Both the position numbers and the translations under genes were made by a program. From positions 1 to 48,819 of the forward strand of contig NZ_JABEQN010000032.1 of the NCBI RefSeq assembly GCF_014174165.1: DNA of 48,819 bases, read 5' to 3'. The notes below the pieces were generated by a model. It had not been told where the DNA came from and ran no database searches. It saw nothing but the letters and a program-made list of their open reading frames with translations. Each line of letters opens with the position of its first letter. Positions within the stretch are counted from its first letter, which is position 1. The DNA comes from Gluconacetobacter dulcium (lineage in GTDB: Bacteria > Pseudomonadota > Alphaproteobacteria > Acetobacterales > Acetobacteraceae). This document shows, in pieces, positions 7,819-15,541 of the stretch.

Positions 7819-8772
7819 ATGAGTTTTATGAGGGACATTGAGTATAAAACGATAAGGCGCGGTAGTTTTGCCGCGCAGACCATGGCGGAATGGCCCACAT
7901 GGGCTGCCATCCTGCTCTGCTACACGAGCTGGCTCCTGCTCGGCGGCCTGCTCTACCCCGCGCATCCCGTTCTGGCACTGGCAGGCATGGCCGTGATGGT
8001 GGCCTTCCATTCCTCGCTCCAGCACGAGGCCATCCACGGCCACCCCACACCGTCCGCCCTGTGCAACGAACTGCTGGTCGGCCTGCCGCTCGGCCTGGCC
8101 TATCCCTATCGCCGCTACCGCACGACGCACCTGCTGCACCATCGCGACGAAACGCTGACCGACCCGCACGGCGACCCCGAGAGCTATTACTGGGACCGCG
8201 AAAGCTGGTCGCAACTGGGCCGCGCCCGGCGCCTGCTGCTCACCGCCAACAATACGGTGCTGGGCCGCCTGCTGCTGGGTCCGCTGGTGGGCAGCCTGCG
8301 CTTCTTCCTGCACGATCTGCGCCATATCGGGGCAGGGGACCGCACGATCCGCCTGGCGTGGGCCATCCACGCCCTCTCGGTTCTCGCGGTCGCCGCCATG
8401 GTCACGCGCGGCTTTCACATGCCGTTCTGGCTGTATGCGCTGGGCCCCGCCTATGCCGGCAACGCGCTGATCGGCCTGCGCTCCTATTGCGAGCACCAGT
8501 GGCACGAAACGCCCGACGGCCGGACGATCATCGTGGAACGATCGCTGCTGTCATTGCTGTTTCTCTACAACAACCTGCATGTCGTCCATCATGCCCGTCC
8601 CGGCGAACCCTGGTTCCGCATGCCCGGCCTCTACGCGCAGGACCGCGCAGGATGGCAGGCCCGCAACCGGGGCTACGTCTATCGCGGCTATCGCACCATC
8701 ATCCGGCGGCATTTCCTGCGCCCCAAGGAACCCCTGCTGCACCCGGTCTCCCCGGCCGGACCCCGGCCATGA
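7819..8772 (+). CDS. Membrane fatty acid desaturase-like protein
   Basis: The 317-residue integral membrane protein carries the three histidine clusters of the desaturase/hydroxylase superfamily: HEAIHGH (about residues 69-75), HLLHHRD (about 101-107) and HVVHH (about 254-258). These bind the di-iron centre that oxidises C-H bonds. Hydrophobic spans flank the boxes. A second ATG three codons downstream is an alternative start. The stop overlaps the next gene's ATG as ATGA, so translation is coupled to the PhnD-like protein. The substrate could be an acyl lipid, a carotenoid or another hydrophobic compound; context with a TonB receptor does not match the usual membrane-fluidity desaturase. Confidence 0.88.
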   Translation: MSFMRDIEYKTIRRGSFAAQTMAEWPTWAAILLCYTSWLLLGGLLYPAHPVLALAGMAVMVAFHSSLQHEAIHGHPTPSALCNELLVGLPLGLAYPYRRYRTTHLLHHRDETLTDPHGDPESYYWDRESWSQLGRARRLLLTANNTVLGRLLLGPLVGSLRFFLHDLRHIGAGDRTIRLAWAIHALSVLAVAAMVTRGFHMPFWLYALGPAYAGNALIGLRSYCEHQWHETPDGRTIIVERSLLSLLFLYNNLHVVHHARPGEPWFRMPGLYAQDRAGWQARNRGYVYRGYRTIIRRHFLRPKEPLLHPVSPAGPRP

Positions 8773-9581
8773 ACTTCGTTGCCGCCCTGCCGATGTATGA
8801 TCTTCCGGAGGAACGCGCGGCCGTCGACGCCGCCTGGCATCAACTGCGCGACGCATTGCGGCAGCGCGGTATCCCCGCCCCGCAAGACCTCGCCCGACGC
8901 AACGCGGATCTGCCGGCGGTGCCCGGCGGAATCAGGGATGCCTCGGGCACCCTCATCGCGCCCGACCCGGCAACGCTGCCGCCCGAGACGTTCGACCTGC
9001 ACGTTCTCTGGCGTCACCCGGCCCTGCTGCTCGGCGAAACCTGCTGGGGCCCGCTCGACCGGGGCCTGAAACCCTTCGTGCATGTCGTCGCCCAGAACAG
9101 CTACGACGGCCTGACGGGCGGCGACGGCCCCCTCTATCGCAGCGCGATCGTCGAACGCCGTCACGCAGGCGACGCGGCCGACATATCCCCCGCTCACGCC
9201 GCAGCCCCCATCCTGCCTCCATTGGCCGGGCGTCGCTTCGCCTTCAACGCGGCGGACTCCCGCTCCGGCTACCTTTCCCTGGTGCGCGACCTGGCGGCAC
9301 GCGGCGCGTCCATGGCGCTCTTCTCCCGCACGATCCAGACCGGCAGCCACCTGTCTTCCCTGCACCGGGTGGCACAAGGCGCGGCCGACCTGGCCGCGAT
9401 CGACTGCCGAAGCTGGGCCTTGGCGCAGCGCCATCATCCGTCTCTCGCGGCCGGACTGCGCGTAACCGGCTGGACCAGCCCCTCCACCGGCCTGCCATTC
9501 ATCTGCTCGGCATCCCTGCCGGAGGATGTCAGGCGCACCGTCATGCAGGCAGCGCGATGTTGGCAGCCCGCCTCCCGCTGA
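8769..9581 (+). CDS. PhnD/SsuA-type substrate-binding protein (cytosolic-looking)
   Basis: The 270-residue protein opens with NFVAALPMYDLPE, the start pattern of a COG3221-like PhnD subfamily, then shows HVLWRHPALLLGETCWGPL, VAQNSYDG, GRRFAFNAADSRSGYLSL and the SGSH-like TGSHLSSLHRVAQGAADLAAIDC that forms the ligand cleft in PhnD proteins. No signal peptide or lipobox is present, and no ABC permease or ATPase is nearby, so it is unlikely to be a conventional transporter component. The gene overlaps the desaturase by 4 bases. A role as a small-molecule binding or processing protein is inference. Confidence 0.75.
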   Translation: MNFVAALPMYDLPEERAAVDAAWHQLRDALRQRGIPAPQDLARRNADLPAVPGGIRDASGTLIAPDPATLPPETFDLHVLWRHPALLLGETCWGPLDRGLKPFVHVVAQNSYDGLTGGDGPLYRSAIVERRHAGDAADISPAHAAAPILPPLAGRRFAFNAADSRSGYLSLVRDLAARGASMALFSRTIQTGSHLSSLHRVAQGAADLAAIDCRSWALAQRHHPSLAAGLRVTGWTSPSTGLPFICSASLPEDVRRTVMQAARCWQPASR

Positions 9582-9735
9582 CCGTTTCCGCATGATCGGT
9601 GCTGTGCTGTTTGCGCGACACTTCCGGGGCCAATGATCCCGTCAGGGATTCAGGCCGGATCGCCGCCATGGCGTCGCGCGTTTCATCGGCCACGCGGAGA
9701 TCCACGCTATTTTTCGCCTTTCAAAGAGTCTCACA

Positions 9736-12090
9736 ATGACCCGACAGAACCTTGCACGTTCCACGATCCTGAGCGGCGTGATCATGATCCCCGCCTTCCT
9801 GCCGGGCCACGCGGCGAACGCTGCCGACAGACCCGCGCACGCCGCGCCCGGCCACCCGGCCGCACACGCGCGCACACCCGCCGCCAAGGCGTCCCCTCCG
9901 CCGGCGGAACATGAAGAGATCGCGGTCTTCGGCCACGGTTCCACCCGGCAGATGACCAGCATCACGCGCACCATGATGCAGCAGAGCGTGCCCGGCACGT
10001 CCCCGCTCAAGGTCCTCAGCCAGCTCCCCGGCGTGGTGTACCAGTCGGCGGACCCGTTCGGCGCCTATGAATATTCCAGCCAGATCTTCATGCGCGGCTT
10101 CAGCCAGTCGCAACTCGGTTTCACGCTGGACGACATTCCGCTGGGCGACCAGCAGTTCAACAATTACAACGGCCTCAGCGTGACCCGTTCGATCATTTCC
10201 GACAATGTCGGCGGCGTCGATGTCTCGCAGGGCGCAGGCGCGATCGACGTCGCATCCACCAGCAATCTCGGCGGCGCCATCCAGATCCATTCCATCGACC
10301 CGTCCCACAGGCGCGGCGGCACGGTCAGCCAGACATTCGGCAGCAACGCCGCCATGCGCACCTATATCCGGCTGGAAAGCGGCGACCTCAACAAGACCGG
10401 CACCCGTTTCTACGTCTCCTACGCGCGCACCAACATGAATCTGTGGAAAGGCGGCGGTTACAATTATTCGGATCAGGTCAACGCCAAGCTCGTCCAGCCG
10501 CTGGCCCGCAATTCGTCGCTCAAGCTGTTCTTCGACTGGAGTTCGACGCAGCAATTCGACTATCAGGACATGACGACGAACTATCTGCACACGGTCGGCC
10601 CCGGACTGGCCAATTACTATCCCGACTACACAGCCGCCTACAGGGCCGCGCAAGGCACCTATCCTGCGTCCTTCCTGGCCACCAACGACCCGTTCGACGC
10701 CGCCTATTACGCCGGCACGGCCAACCGCGTCGATTACCTGGGCGGCCTGACGCTGGACGAGAACCTGACCGACCGGCTGAACTGGAAAACCACCCTCTAC
10801 GGCCACGCCGATACCGGCTACAGCACCTGGACCACGCCCTACATGCCCTCGCCGAACGGCGCGCCGCTGTCACAGCGTATCCAGACCCCGCAGGTCGCCC
10901 GGGGCGGCTTCCAGACAGCCCTCAGCTACACGATCGCCCGCAACACCATCAATGCCGGCGTCTGGTACGAATACGGAACTTTCAACGAAGGCCGCTATTT
11001 TACCGAAGCCCCCCTGCTGGGCGAAGGCACGCTGGGCAACCCCACAAACGGCTTCCCCGGCGACAAGGTCTTCGCCCATCCCTGGCAGGAAGCGTTCTCG
11101 TCCAACACCTTCGTCTTCCATCTTCAGGATACCTATCGCGTCACGGACACGCTGACGGTCAATGCCGGCTTCAAATCCATGATCGTCAACGCGGGCAACA
11201 ACGTCTCCACGCAGGACCCGTCGATCAATGGCGGCCAGGTCGCGCAGGGGCGGCTGGAAGCCTCGAACGCCTTCCTGCCGCAACTCTCGGCCAACTGGCG
11301 TTTCCTGCCGCATAACGAACTGTTCTTCGATGTCTCGCACAACATGCGCGGCTTCCCCCAGGACGGCTACGGCACCAATGTCTCGGCCACGCCATGGACC
11401 GCCTCCCAGACCGCGTTCCAGAGCACGAAGAACACGCTGCGTCCCGAAACCGACTGGGTGTACGAGGGCGGATACCGCTTCACCACGCCGCTGATCAGCG
11501 CGCTGGCCTCGCTCTACCGCATCAATTTCTCCAACCGCCTGCAACTCATTACCAGCCAGGCGGGCATCAACCCCATCACGGCGGTGCAGAATGTCGGCGG
11601 CGTCACCACCGACGGCGCGGAAGCCAGCGTGACCATCCGCCCGCTGGACGGGCTGTCGATCTACAATTCCTTTTCCTACGCCCACTCGACCTACGACCAG
11701 AACGTCACGACCGGCGGCATCGTGCAGCCGATCCGGGGCAAGCTGGTGCCGAACTATCCGCAATTCATGTACAAGGGGAATATCAGCTACCGCATCGGCC
11801 GTTTCGCGGTGCATGTCGATGGCAGCTACCTGTCCAGCCGCCAGTTGACCTACACGAACGACCTGCACGTCCCCGGTTATTTCCTGGCCAATTTCGGCGC
11901 CCGTTATGATTTCGGTGCCGTCGGTTTCCTCAAGGGCGTCACGGCCAGTTTCAACATCTACAATCTGGCCAACAAGACCTACGTTGCCACCACCAACGAA
12001 CTGGGCAACAATTTCGTAGATACCGGCTACAATTATTTCCTGATGGGCGCCCCGCGCCAGTTCTTCGGCACCATCAGCGCAAATTTCTGA
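9736..12090 (+). CDS. TonB-dependent outer membrane receptor
   Basis: The 784-residue protein has a signal peptide (about residues 1-29, ...GHAANA-AD), a His/Ala/Pro-rich linker, a TonB-box-like HEEIAVFG (about 59-66), a plug domain (about 75-185: SPLKVLSQLPGVVYQSADPFG, QIFMRGFSQSQLGFTLDDIPLG, GAIDVASTSNLGGAIQI) and a beta-barrel that ends with a C-terminal Phe. There is no N-terminal signalling domain, so it is not a FecA-type transducer. It lies 154 bases after the PhnD-like gene on the same strand; a separate promoter is possible. The substrate is unknown. Association with a desaturase and PhnD-like protein suggests uptake of a specific nutrient other than a standard ferri-siderophore, but this is inference. 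Confidence 0.92.
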   Translation: MTRQNLARSTILSGVIMIPAFLPGHAANAADRPAHAAPGHPAAHARTPAAKASPPPAEHEEIAVFGHGSTRQMTSITRTMMQQSVPGTSPLKVLSQLPGVVYQSADPFGAYEYSSQIFMRGFSQSQLGFTLDDIPLGDQQFNNYNGLSVTRSIISDNVGGVDVSQGAGAIDVASTSNLGGAIQIHSIDPSHRRGGTVSQTFGSNAAMRTYIRLESGDLNKTGTRFYVSYARTNMNLWKGGGYNYSDQVNAKLVQPLARNSSLKLFFDWSSTQQFDYQDMTTNYLHTVGPGLANYYPDYTAAYRAAQGTYPASFLATNDPFDAAYYAGTANRVDYLGGLTLDENLTDRLNWKTTLYGHADTGYSTWTTPYMPSPNGAPLSQRIQTPQVARGGFQTALSYTIARNTINAGVWYEYGTFNEGRYFTEAPLLGEGTLGNPTNGFPGDKVFAHPWQEAFSSNTFVFHLQDTYRVTDTLTVNAGFKSMIVNAGNNVSTQDPSINGGQVAQGRLEASNAFLPQLSANWRFLPHNELFFDVSHNMRGFPQDGYGTNVSATPWTASQTAFQSTKNTLRPETDWVYEGGYRFTTPLISALASLYRINFSNRLQLITSQAGINPITAVQNVGGVTTDGAEASVTIRPLDGLSIYNSFSYAHSTYDQNVTTGGIVQPIRGKLVPNYPQFMYKGNISYRIGRFAVHVDGSYLSSRQLTYTNDLHVPGYFLANFGARYDFGAVGFLKGVTASFNIYNLANKTYVATTNELGNNFVDTGYNYFLMGAPRQFFGTISANF

Positions 12091-12191
12091 CAAAGAAAGA
12101 CCCAGATCCGTTCAGAAAACGTGCCGAATCCGGCAACAGATTCCCGAACGAATCAGGGTTTCCCGGTTCCCCTGCTCGAAAAGGCGCGGGT

Positions 12192-12902
12192 TCAGAACGG
12201 CGGTGCCGGCACATTCGCCCCCACAAAGGGCCCGACCACGATCAACTGGTTGGTCACCGATGTCACCCCCGGCGTGTTCTCCGCCGCTACCTGCGCCGCC
12301 GGTATCAGCCGCTCGTCGGTCACCGCGCCGCTGAGGATAACCGCCCCGCGATAGGTTTCGACCTTGACCAGATCCCGCACCGAGGCCCCCAGTCCGCGTT
12401 CCAGCGACGCCTCGACCGCTTCGCGGATCACGGTGTCATCGGTGGCATCGGGCGGTTCGGCGGCCAGGGGCAGCAGGGCGCGCAGCACGTCGGCCCGCGC
12501 GAGGATGCCGATCACCCTGCCATTCTCGATTACGGGCAGGCGCCGCACATGATGGACGGTCATCATGTCGATGGCGTCGGACAGCCGGGCATCCGGCTCG
12601 ATGGTCGCCGGCTGCTCGGTCATGACGTTGGCGACCTTGCGGCCGTGGGTATGCACATAGTCCTCAGCCCGCCGACCGGGTGACAGGAACAGGTCCTTCA
12701 GCCAGGAATGGGCACCGGCGGTTCCCAGTTCATGCCGACGCAACAGGTCGCCTTCGGTGACGATGCCGACCAGTTCGCCTTGCGCGGTGGTAACGGGCAA
12801 TCCGCTGATTCTGCGCTCCAGCATCAACTGGATCGCGTCGGCGATGCCCTGCGTCGGTTCGACGCAGAACACCGGTGATGTCATGATGTCCCGGACTCTC
12901 AT
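12192..12902 (-). CDS. CBS-CBS-BON domain protein
   Basis: The 236-residue cytosolic protein starts MRVRDIMTSPVFCVEP and contains two CBS motifs (about residues 1-60 and 88-145: VANVMTEQPATIEPDARLSDAI, GRVIGILARADVLRAL) that typically bind adenosine nucleotides. They are followed by a BON domain (about 155-228: DTVIREAVEASLERGLG, VILSGAVTDE, TPGVTSVTNQLIV). The CBS-BON combination is widespread in alphaproteobacteria; its target is not known. It converges with the TonB receptor over a 100-base gap that holds a short hairpin (TGCCG-AATC-CGGCA near 12122). Confidence 0.9.
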   Translation of the reverse strand: MRVRDIMTSPVFCVEPTQGIADAIQLMLERRISGLPVTTAQGELVGIVTEGDLLRRHELGTAGAHSWLKDLFLSPGRRAEDYVHTHGRKVANVMTEQPATIEPDARLSDAIDMMTVHHVRRLPVIENGRVIGILARADVLRALLPLAAEPPDATDDTVIREAVEASLERGLGASVRDLVKVETYRGAVILSGAVTDERLIPAAQVAAENTPGVTSVTNQLIVVGPFVGANVPAPPF

Positions 12903-12997
12903 GGCGTGCAGCCTTTGCTAGAGACACACCGATGGTGGGCACGCCCGGCAACCTCTGCAATCGCGTTCCGGATTTTGTGAAGAGGCGCCCGTCCCGA

Positions 12998-13978
12998 TCA
13001 GCCGAACCGTTCGCCCACCAGCTCCTCGCTCTCCGCCCACAGCGCCTCCGCCCGCGCCGGATCGACGGCATAAGCCCGCACGCCACCATCCATCAGCCCG
13101 CTCGTCGAGTCGTCGGGCACCACGGCGCTCACGTGGCAATCCTCGCAATAATGGCCGCCGACAGCATCGGCATCCGCCACCACGCCGGCCCAGACCGAGG
13201 TCGCGGCCCCCTGCGGAATGGTCTTGAACTGGAAGGGCGGCTTGCCCTCGGCGGTGGCGCGTTCGTTGATCTGCGCCATCATGGCCTCGATCTCCCCGGC
13301 ACCCATATGGCGCACCAGTTCGGTCATGATCCCGCCGGGATGCACGGCCGTCGCCCGCACGCCCCGCGCCCGATGCCGCGCATCGAACGCCACCGCGAAC
13401 AGGATGTTGGCGGTCTTGGACCGCCCATAGGCCACGAACGGCTCATATGGCGTCCGCTCGAAATTCGGATCGTCCAGGTCGACATCGGCAAAACGATGGC
13501 CCGCCGAGGCCAGATTGACCAGCCGCCCACCGGATTTCATCAGCCCGGCAATCCGGTTGACCAGCACGAAATGCCCCAGATGATTGGTGCCGAACTGCGT
13601 CTCGAACCCGTCTTTGGTGTGGCCGAACGGCGTTGCCATCACGCCCGCATTGGCAATCACCAGATCGAAGGGCAGGGCCTGCGCCTTCAGCGCATCGGCA
13701 CAGGCGCGCACGCTGGCCAGGTCCGCCAGGTCCAGCGCGACCAGTTCCAGCGCCCCGCCGCCACGCGCCGCATCCGCACGCGCCTGTTCGGTCGCGCGAT
13801 GCGCCTTGTCCAGGTCGCGCGCGGTCCCCACCACATGCGCGCCATGGGCCGCCAGCGCGCGCGCCGTCTCGACCCCGAGCCCGGCCGAAACACCGGTCAC
13901 CAGCACGCGCCGGCCGGCAAGGGAAACACCGGAAAGAACATCCTCGGTCGTGGATGTCGCGCCAAAATCCTGTGCCAT
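12998..13978 (-). CDS. Short-chain dehydrogenase/reductase
   Basis: A 326-residue SDR of the retinol-dehydrogenase/light-dependent protochlorophyllide reductase-like group. The cofactor motif TGVSAGLG is at residues 28-35, NAG at 110-112, and the catalytic Ser158, Tyr184 and Lys188 are in LASAG and YGRSK. Start ATG 13978 has GGAGG 6 bases upstream; the adjacent ATG at 13981 is too close to it. The tail reads HYCEDCHVSAV...GLMDGGVRAYAVD, as in oxidoreductases annotated as probable alcohol/aldehyde dehydrogenases. It is divergent from a TetR regulator with a strong operator between them, so it is likely induced by that regulator's ligand. Confidence 0.92.
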   Translation of the reverse strand: MAQDFGATSTTEDVLSGVSLAGRRVLVTGVSAGLGVETARALAAHGAHVVGTARDLDKAHRATEQARADAARGGGALELVALDLADLASVRACADALKAQALPFDLVIANAGVMATPFGHTKDGFETQFGTNHLGHFVLVNRIAGLMKSGGRLVNLASAGHRFADVDLDDPNFERTPYEPFVAYGRSKTANILFAVAFDARHRARGVRATAVHPGGIMTELVRHMGAGEIEAMMAQINERATAEGKPPFQFKTIPQGAATSVWAGVVADADAVGGHYCEDCHVSAVVPDDSTSGLMDGGVRAYAVDPARAEALWAESEELVGERFG

Positions 13979-14015
13979 CATTGGCCTCCAGCAGAAAAGG
14001 GAGTTATATGGAAGC

Positions 14016-14043
14016 ATGCTCCGCTTATGGATATGCGGAGCAT
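14016..14043. promoter_or_regulatory. Operator: perfect 9-10-9 inverted repeat
   Basis: ATGCTCCGC (14016-14024) and GCGGAGCAT (14035-14043) form a perfect inverted repeat around a 10-base AT-rich spacer. It lies in the 92-base gap between the divergent SDR and TetR genes. Its size and symmetry suit a TetR dimer pair, and it probably controls both genes. Confidence 0.65.
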
Positions 14044-14070
14044 CCCTCCGTTTAACAAGGGGCAGGTGGG

Positions 14071-14652
14071 GTGGACGGAGAAAAAACATCGCGCCGCAAG
14101 CCGCGCAGCGACGGCCAGCGCAACCGGCAGCGCCTGCTGGATGTCGCAAAGGCCGCCTTCCACGCGGGCGAAACCGACATCCCGCTGGACGAGGTCGCCC
14201 GCCGTGCAGAGGTCGGAATCGGCACGCTCTACCGCCATTTCGCCAGCCGAGACGCCCTGATCGAGGCGATCTATCGCAACGAACTGGACCGCCTCGCCGT
14301 CGCCGCGGTGGACCTCGCCAACATGCATCCGCCGGTCGAGGCCCTGCGTGCATGGATGCTGCTGTTCGTGGACTACATCGCCGCCAAGCAGGTGATCGCG
14401 CCCGCCCTGAACGCGCTGGTGGGCGGCCCCAGCGCGCTCTACGCGGCCTCGGCGGATGTCATCAAGGCCACCATCGACGCGCTGGTGGCGCGCGCGGTGC
14501 AAAGCGGCGACATCCGCCCCGACCTCGACCCGCTGGATTTCCTGCGCGCCCTGGTCGGCGTCTCCAACGTCGCGGCCGCCCCGGGCTGGGAAGCCAGCGC
14601 CCGGCGTCTTGTCGATATCCTCATCGCCGGTTCAAGGCCCCTTTCGCGTTGA
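14071..14652 (+). CDS. TetR-family transcriptional regulator
   Basis: The 193-residue protein has an N-terminal HTH (residues about 17-62: QRLLDVAKAAF, IPLDEVARRAEVGIGTLYRHFASRDALIEAIY) and a helical ligand-binding domain with the C-terminal set typical of regulators next to SDR genes (LDPLDFLRALVGVSN). Translation starts at a GTG (14071) behind GGGG/AGG-rich sequence; no in-frame ATG exists nearby. It faces the SDR gene across a perfect inverted repeat, so autorepression and SDR repression are likely. Confidence 0.9.
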   Translation: MDGEKTSRRKPRSDGQRNRQRLLDVAKAAFHAGETDIPLDEVARRAEVGIGTLYRHFASRDALIEAIYRNELDRLAVAAVDLANMHPPVEALRAWMLLFVDYIAAKQVIAPALNALVGGPSALYAASADVIKATIDALVARAVQSGDIRPDLDPLDFLRALVGVSNVAAAPGWEASARRLVDILIAGSRPLSR

Positions 14653-14974
14653 CGAAGTATAGAGTCATTTCTCACGGCGCCGATGTGGTCCCTGTGTCGA
14701 CAGCGTCAGTGCGTCGGCCCTGACGCACGGAGAAAAAAATCCACGGATAATATTGCCTGCCGAAACCGGTCGGTCGCAGTCTTGGCCAGGACGAATTGAT
14801 ACAGGTGCACACGAATACAGACATATTTCTCACTTGCGACCTGACCGCATATGTTTATTTTCGGAGTAACCAAGTCTTCAAATAAAAATTTGATACCGAA
14901 TTTAATCATAACTTAAGTATTTGGATCGCGACCGGACTGGTCGCGGGCAATCCCATCTGTATAGTGATGCTGCA
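14653..14974. other. Intergenic region with AT-rich block upstream of bphO
   Basis: No gene is supported. A 7-bp stem palindrome (GTGCGTC-GGCCCT-GACGCAC, 14709-14728) follows the TetR gene. From about 14729 to 14920 the DNA is unusually AT-rich, which contrasts with all surrounding sequence. A 67-codon minus-strand frame (14706-14909) has no ribosome site and looks accidental. The block may hold the bphO promoter. Confidence 0.4.
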
Positions 14975-15541
14975 ATGTATCAGCCGGCTAACCGATCCCG
15001 TCTCCGAGACGCCACCCACTCCCGCCACGTCATTCTCGACACCTTTGTCGGCAGGATAGACAGCGCCGCTGCCTATCTTGCCTATCTGTCCGGGATCGCA
15101 GCCTTCCGCATCAGCGCCGAACAGGCCCTGCGGGCCGCCCCATGGCCCGACATTCTCCAGGGCTGGCAGCCGCAGCACCTCACGCCTCTCCTCATGCAGG
15201 ATCTCGCCGACCTGGCACTGCCCCCTCCGCCCCCGATCGCCATGCCGCCGCTCGAAACCGCCCCCGCCACGGCGGGCATGCTCTATGTGCTGGAAGGCTC
15301 CTCGCTCGGTGCGCGCATTCTGGTCAGGCAGGCTGCGGATCAGGGCTTCACGGCCACCCACGGCGCACGCCATCTGGCCGCTCAGGCCGATCGTCATTCC
15401 CCGTGGAAGGATTTTGTCAGCCGTCTCGACCGGCTACCCGCCGGATCGTGCGCGGCAGACCGCGCCGCCATGCAGACGTTCGATTCCGCCATTCTCGCGA
15501 TGCAATCCGTCGCGCCCTCCCAGATTCAGAAAAAACCATGA
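14975..15541 (+). CDS. bphO: Heme oxygenase (biliverdin-forming, BphO type)
   Basis: The 188-residue enzyme opens heme to biliverdin IX-alpha, the chromophore of the phytochrome encoded next. LRDATHSRHVILD near the N-terminus matches the bacterial heme oxygenase motif LR..T...H..L; His18 is the expected proximal heme ligand. LYVLEGSSLGARIL (about residues 108-121) is the conserved distal-helix signature (YV.EGS.LG). ATG 14975 is chosen because it places the conserved region at the usual distance from the N-terminus; an upstream TTG in frame is less likely. The stop overlaps the bphP start as ATGA, which indicates coupled translation and stoichiometric chromophore supply. Confidence 0.92.
   Translation: MYQPANRSRLRDATHSRHVILDTFVGRIDSAAAYLAYLSGIAAFRISAEQALRAAPWPDILQGWQPQHLTPLLMQDLADLALPPPPPIAMPPLETAPATAGMLYVLEGSSLGARILVRQAADQGFTATHGARHLAAQADRHSPWKDFVSRLDRLPAGSCAADRAAMQTFDSAILAMQSVAPSQIQKKP

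Noticed and set aside
7819-12090. Phosphonate ABC transport operon because of the PhnD-like gene
   Set aside because: There is no permease, ATPase, C-P lyase gene or signal peptide, so the label would mislead.
12998-14353. 451-residue version of the SDR with a 125-residue N-terminal extension
   Set aside because: The extension runs antisense through the TetR gene and the operator, is Arg-rich, and the ATG at 13978 has a good ribosome site.
14706-14909. 67-codon minus-strand frame in the AT-rich block
   Set aside because: No ribosome site, no similarity and base composition that makes a chance frame likely.
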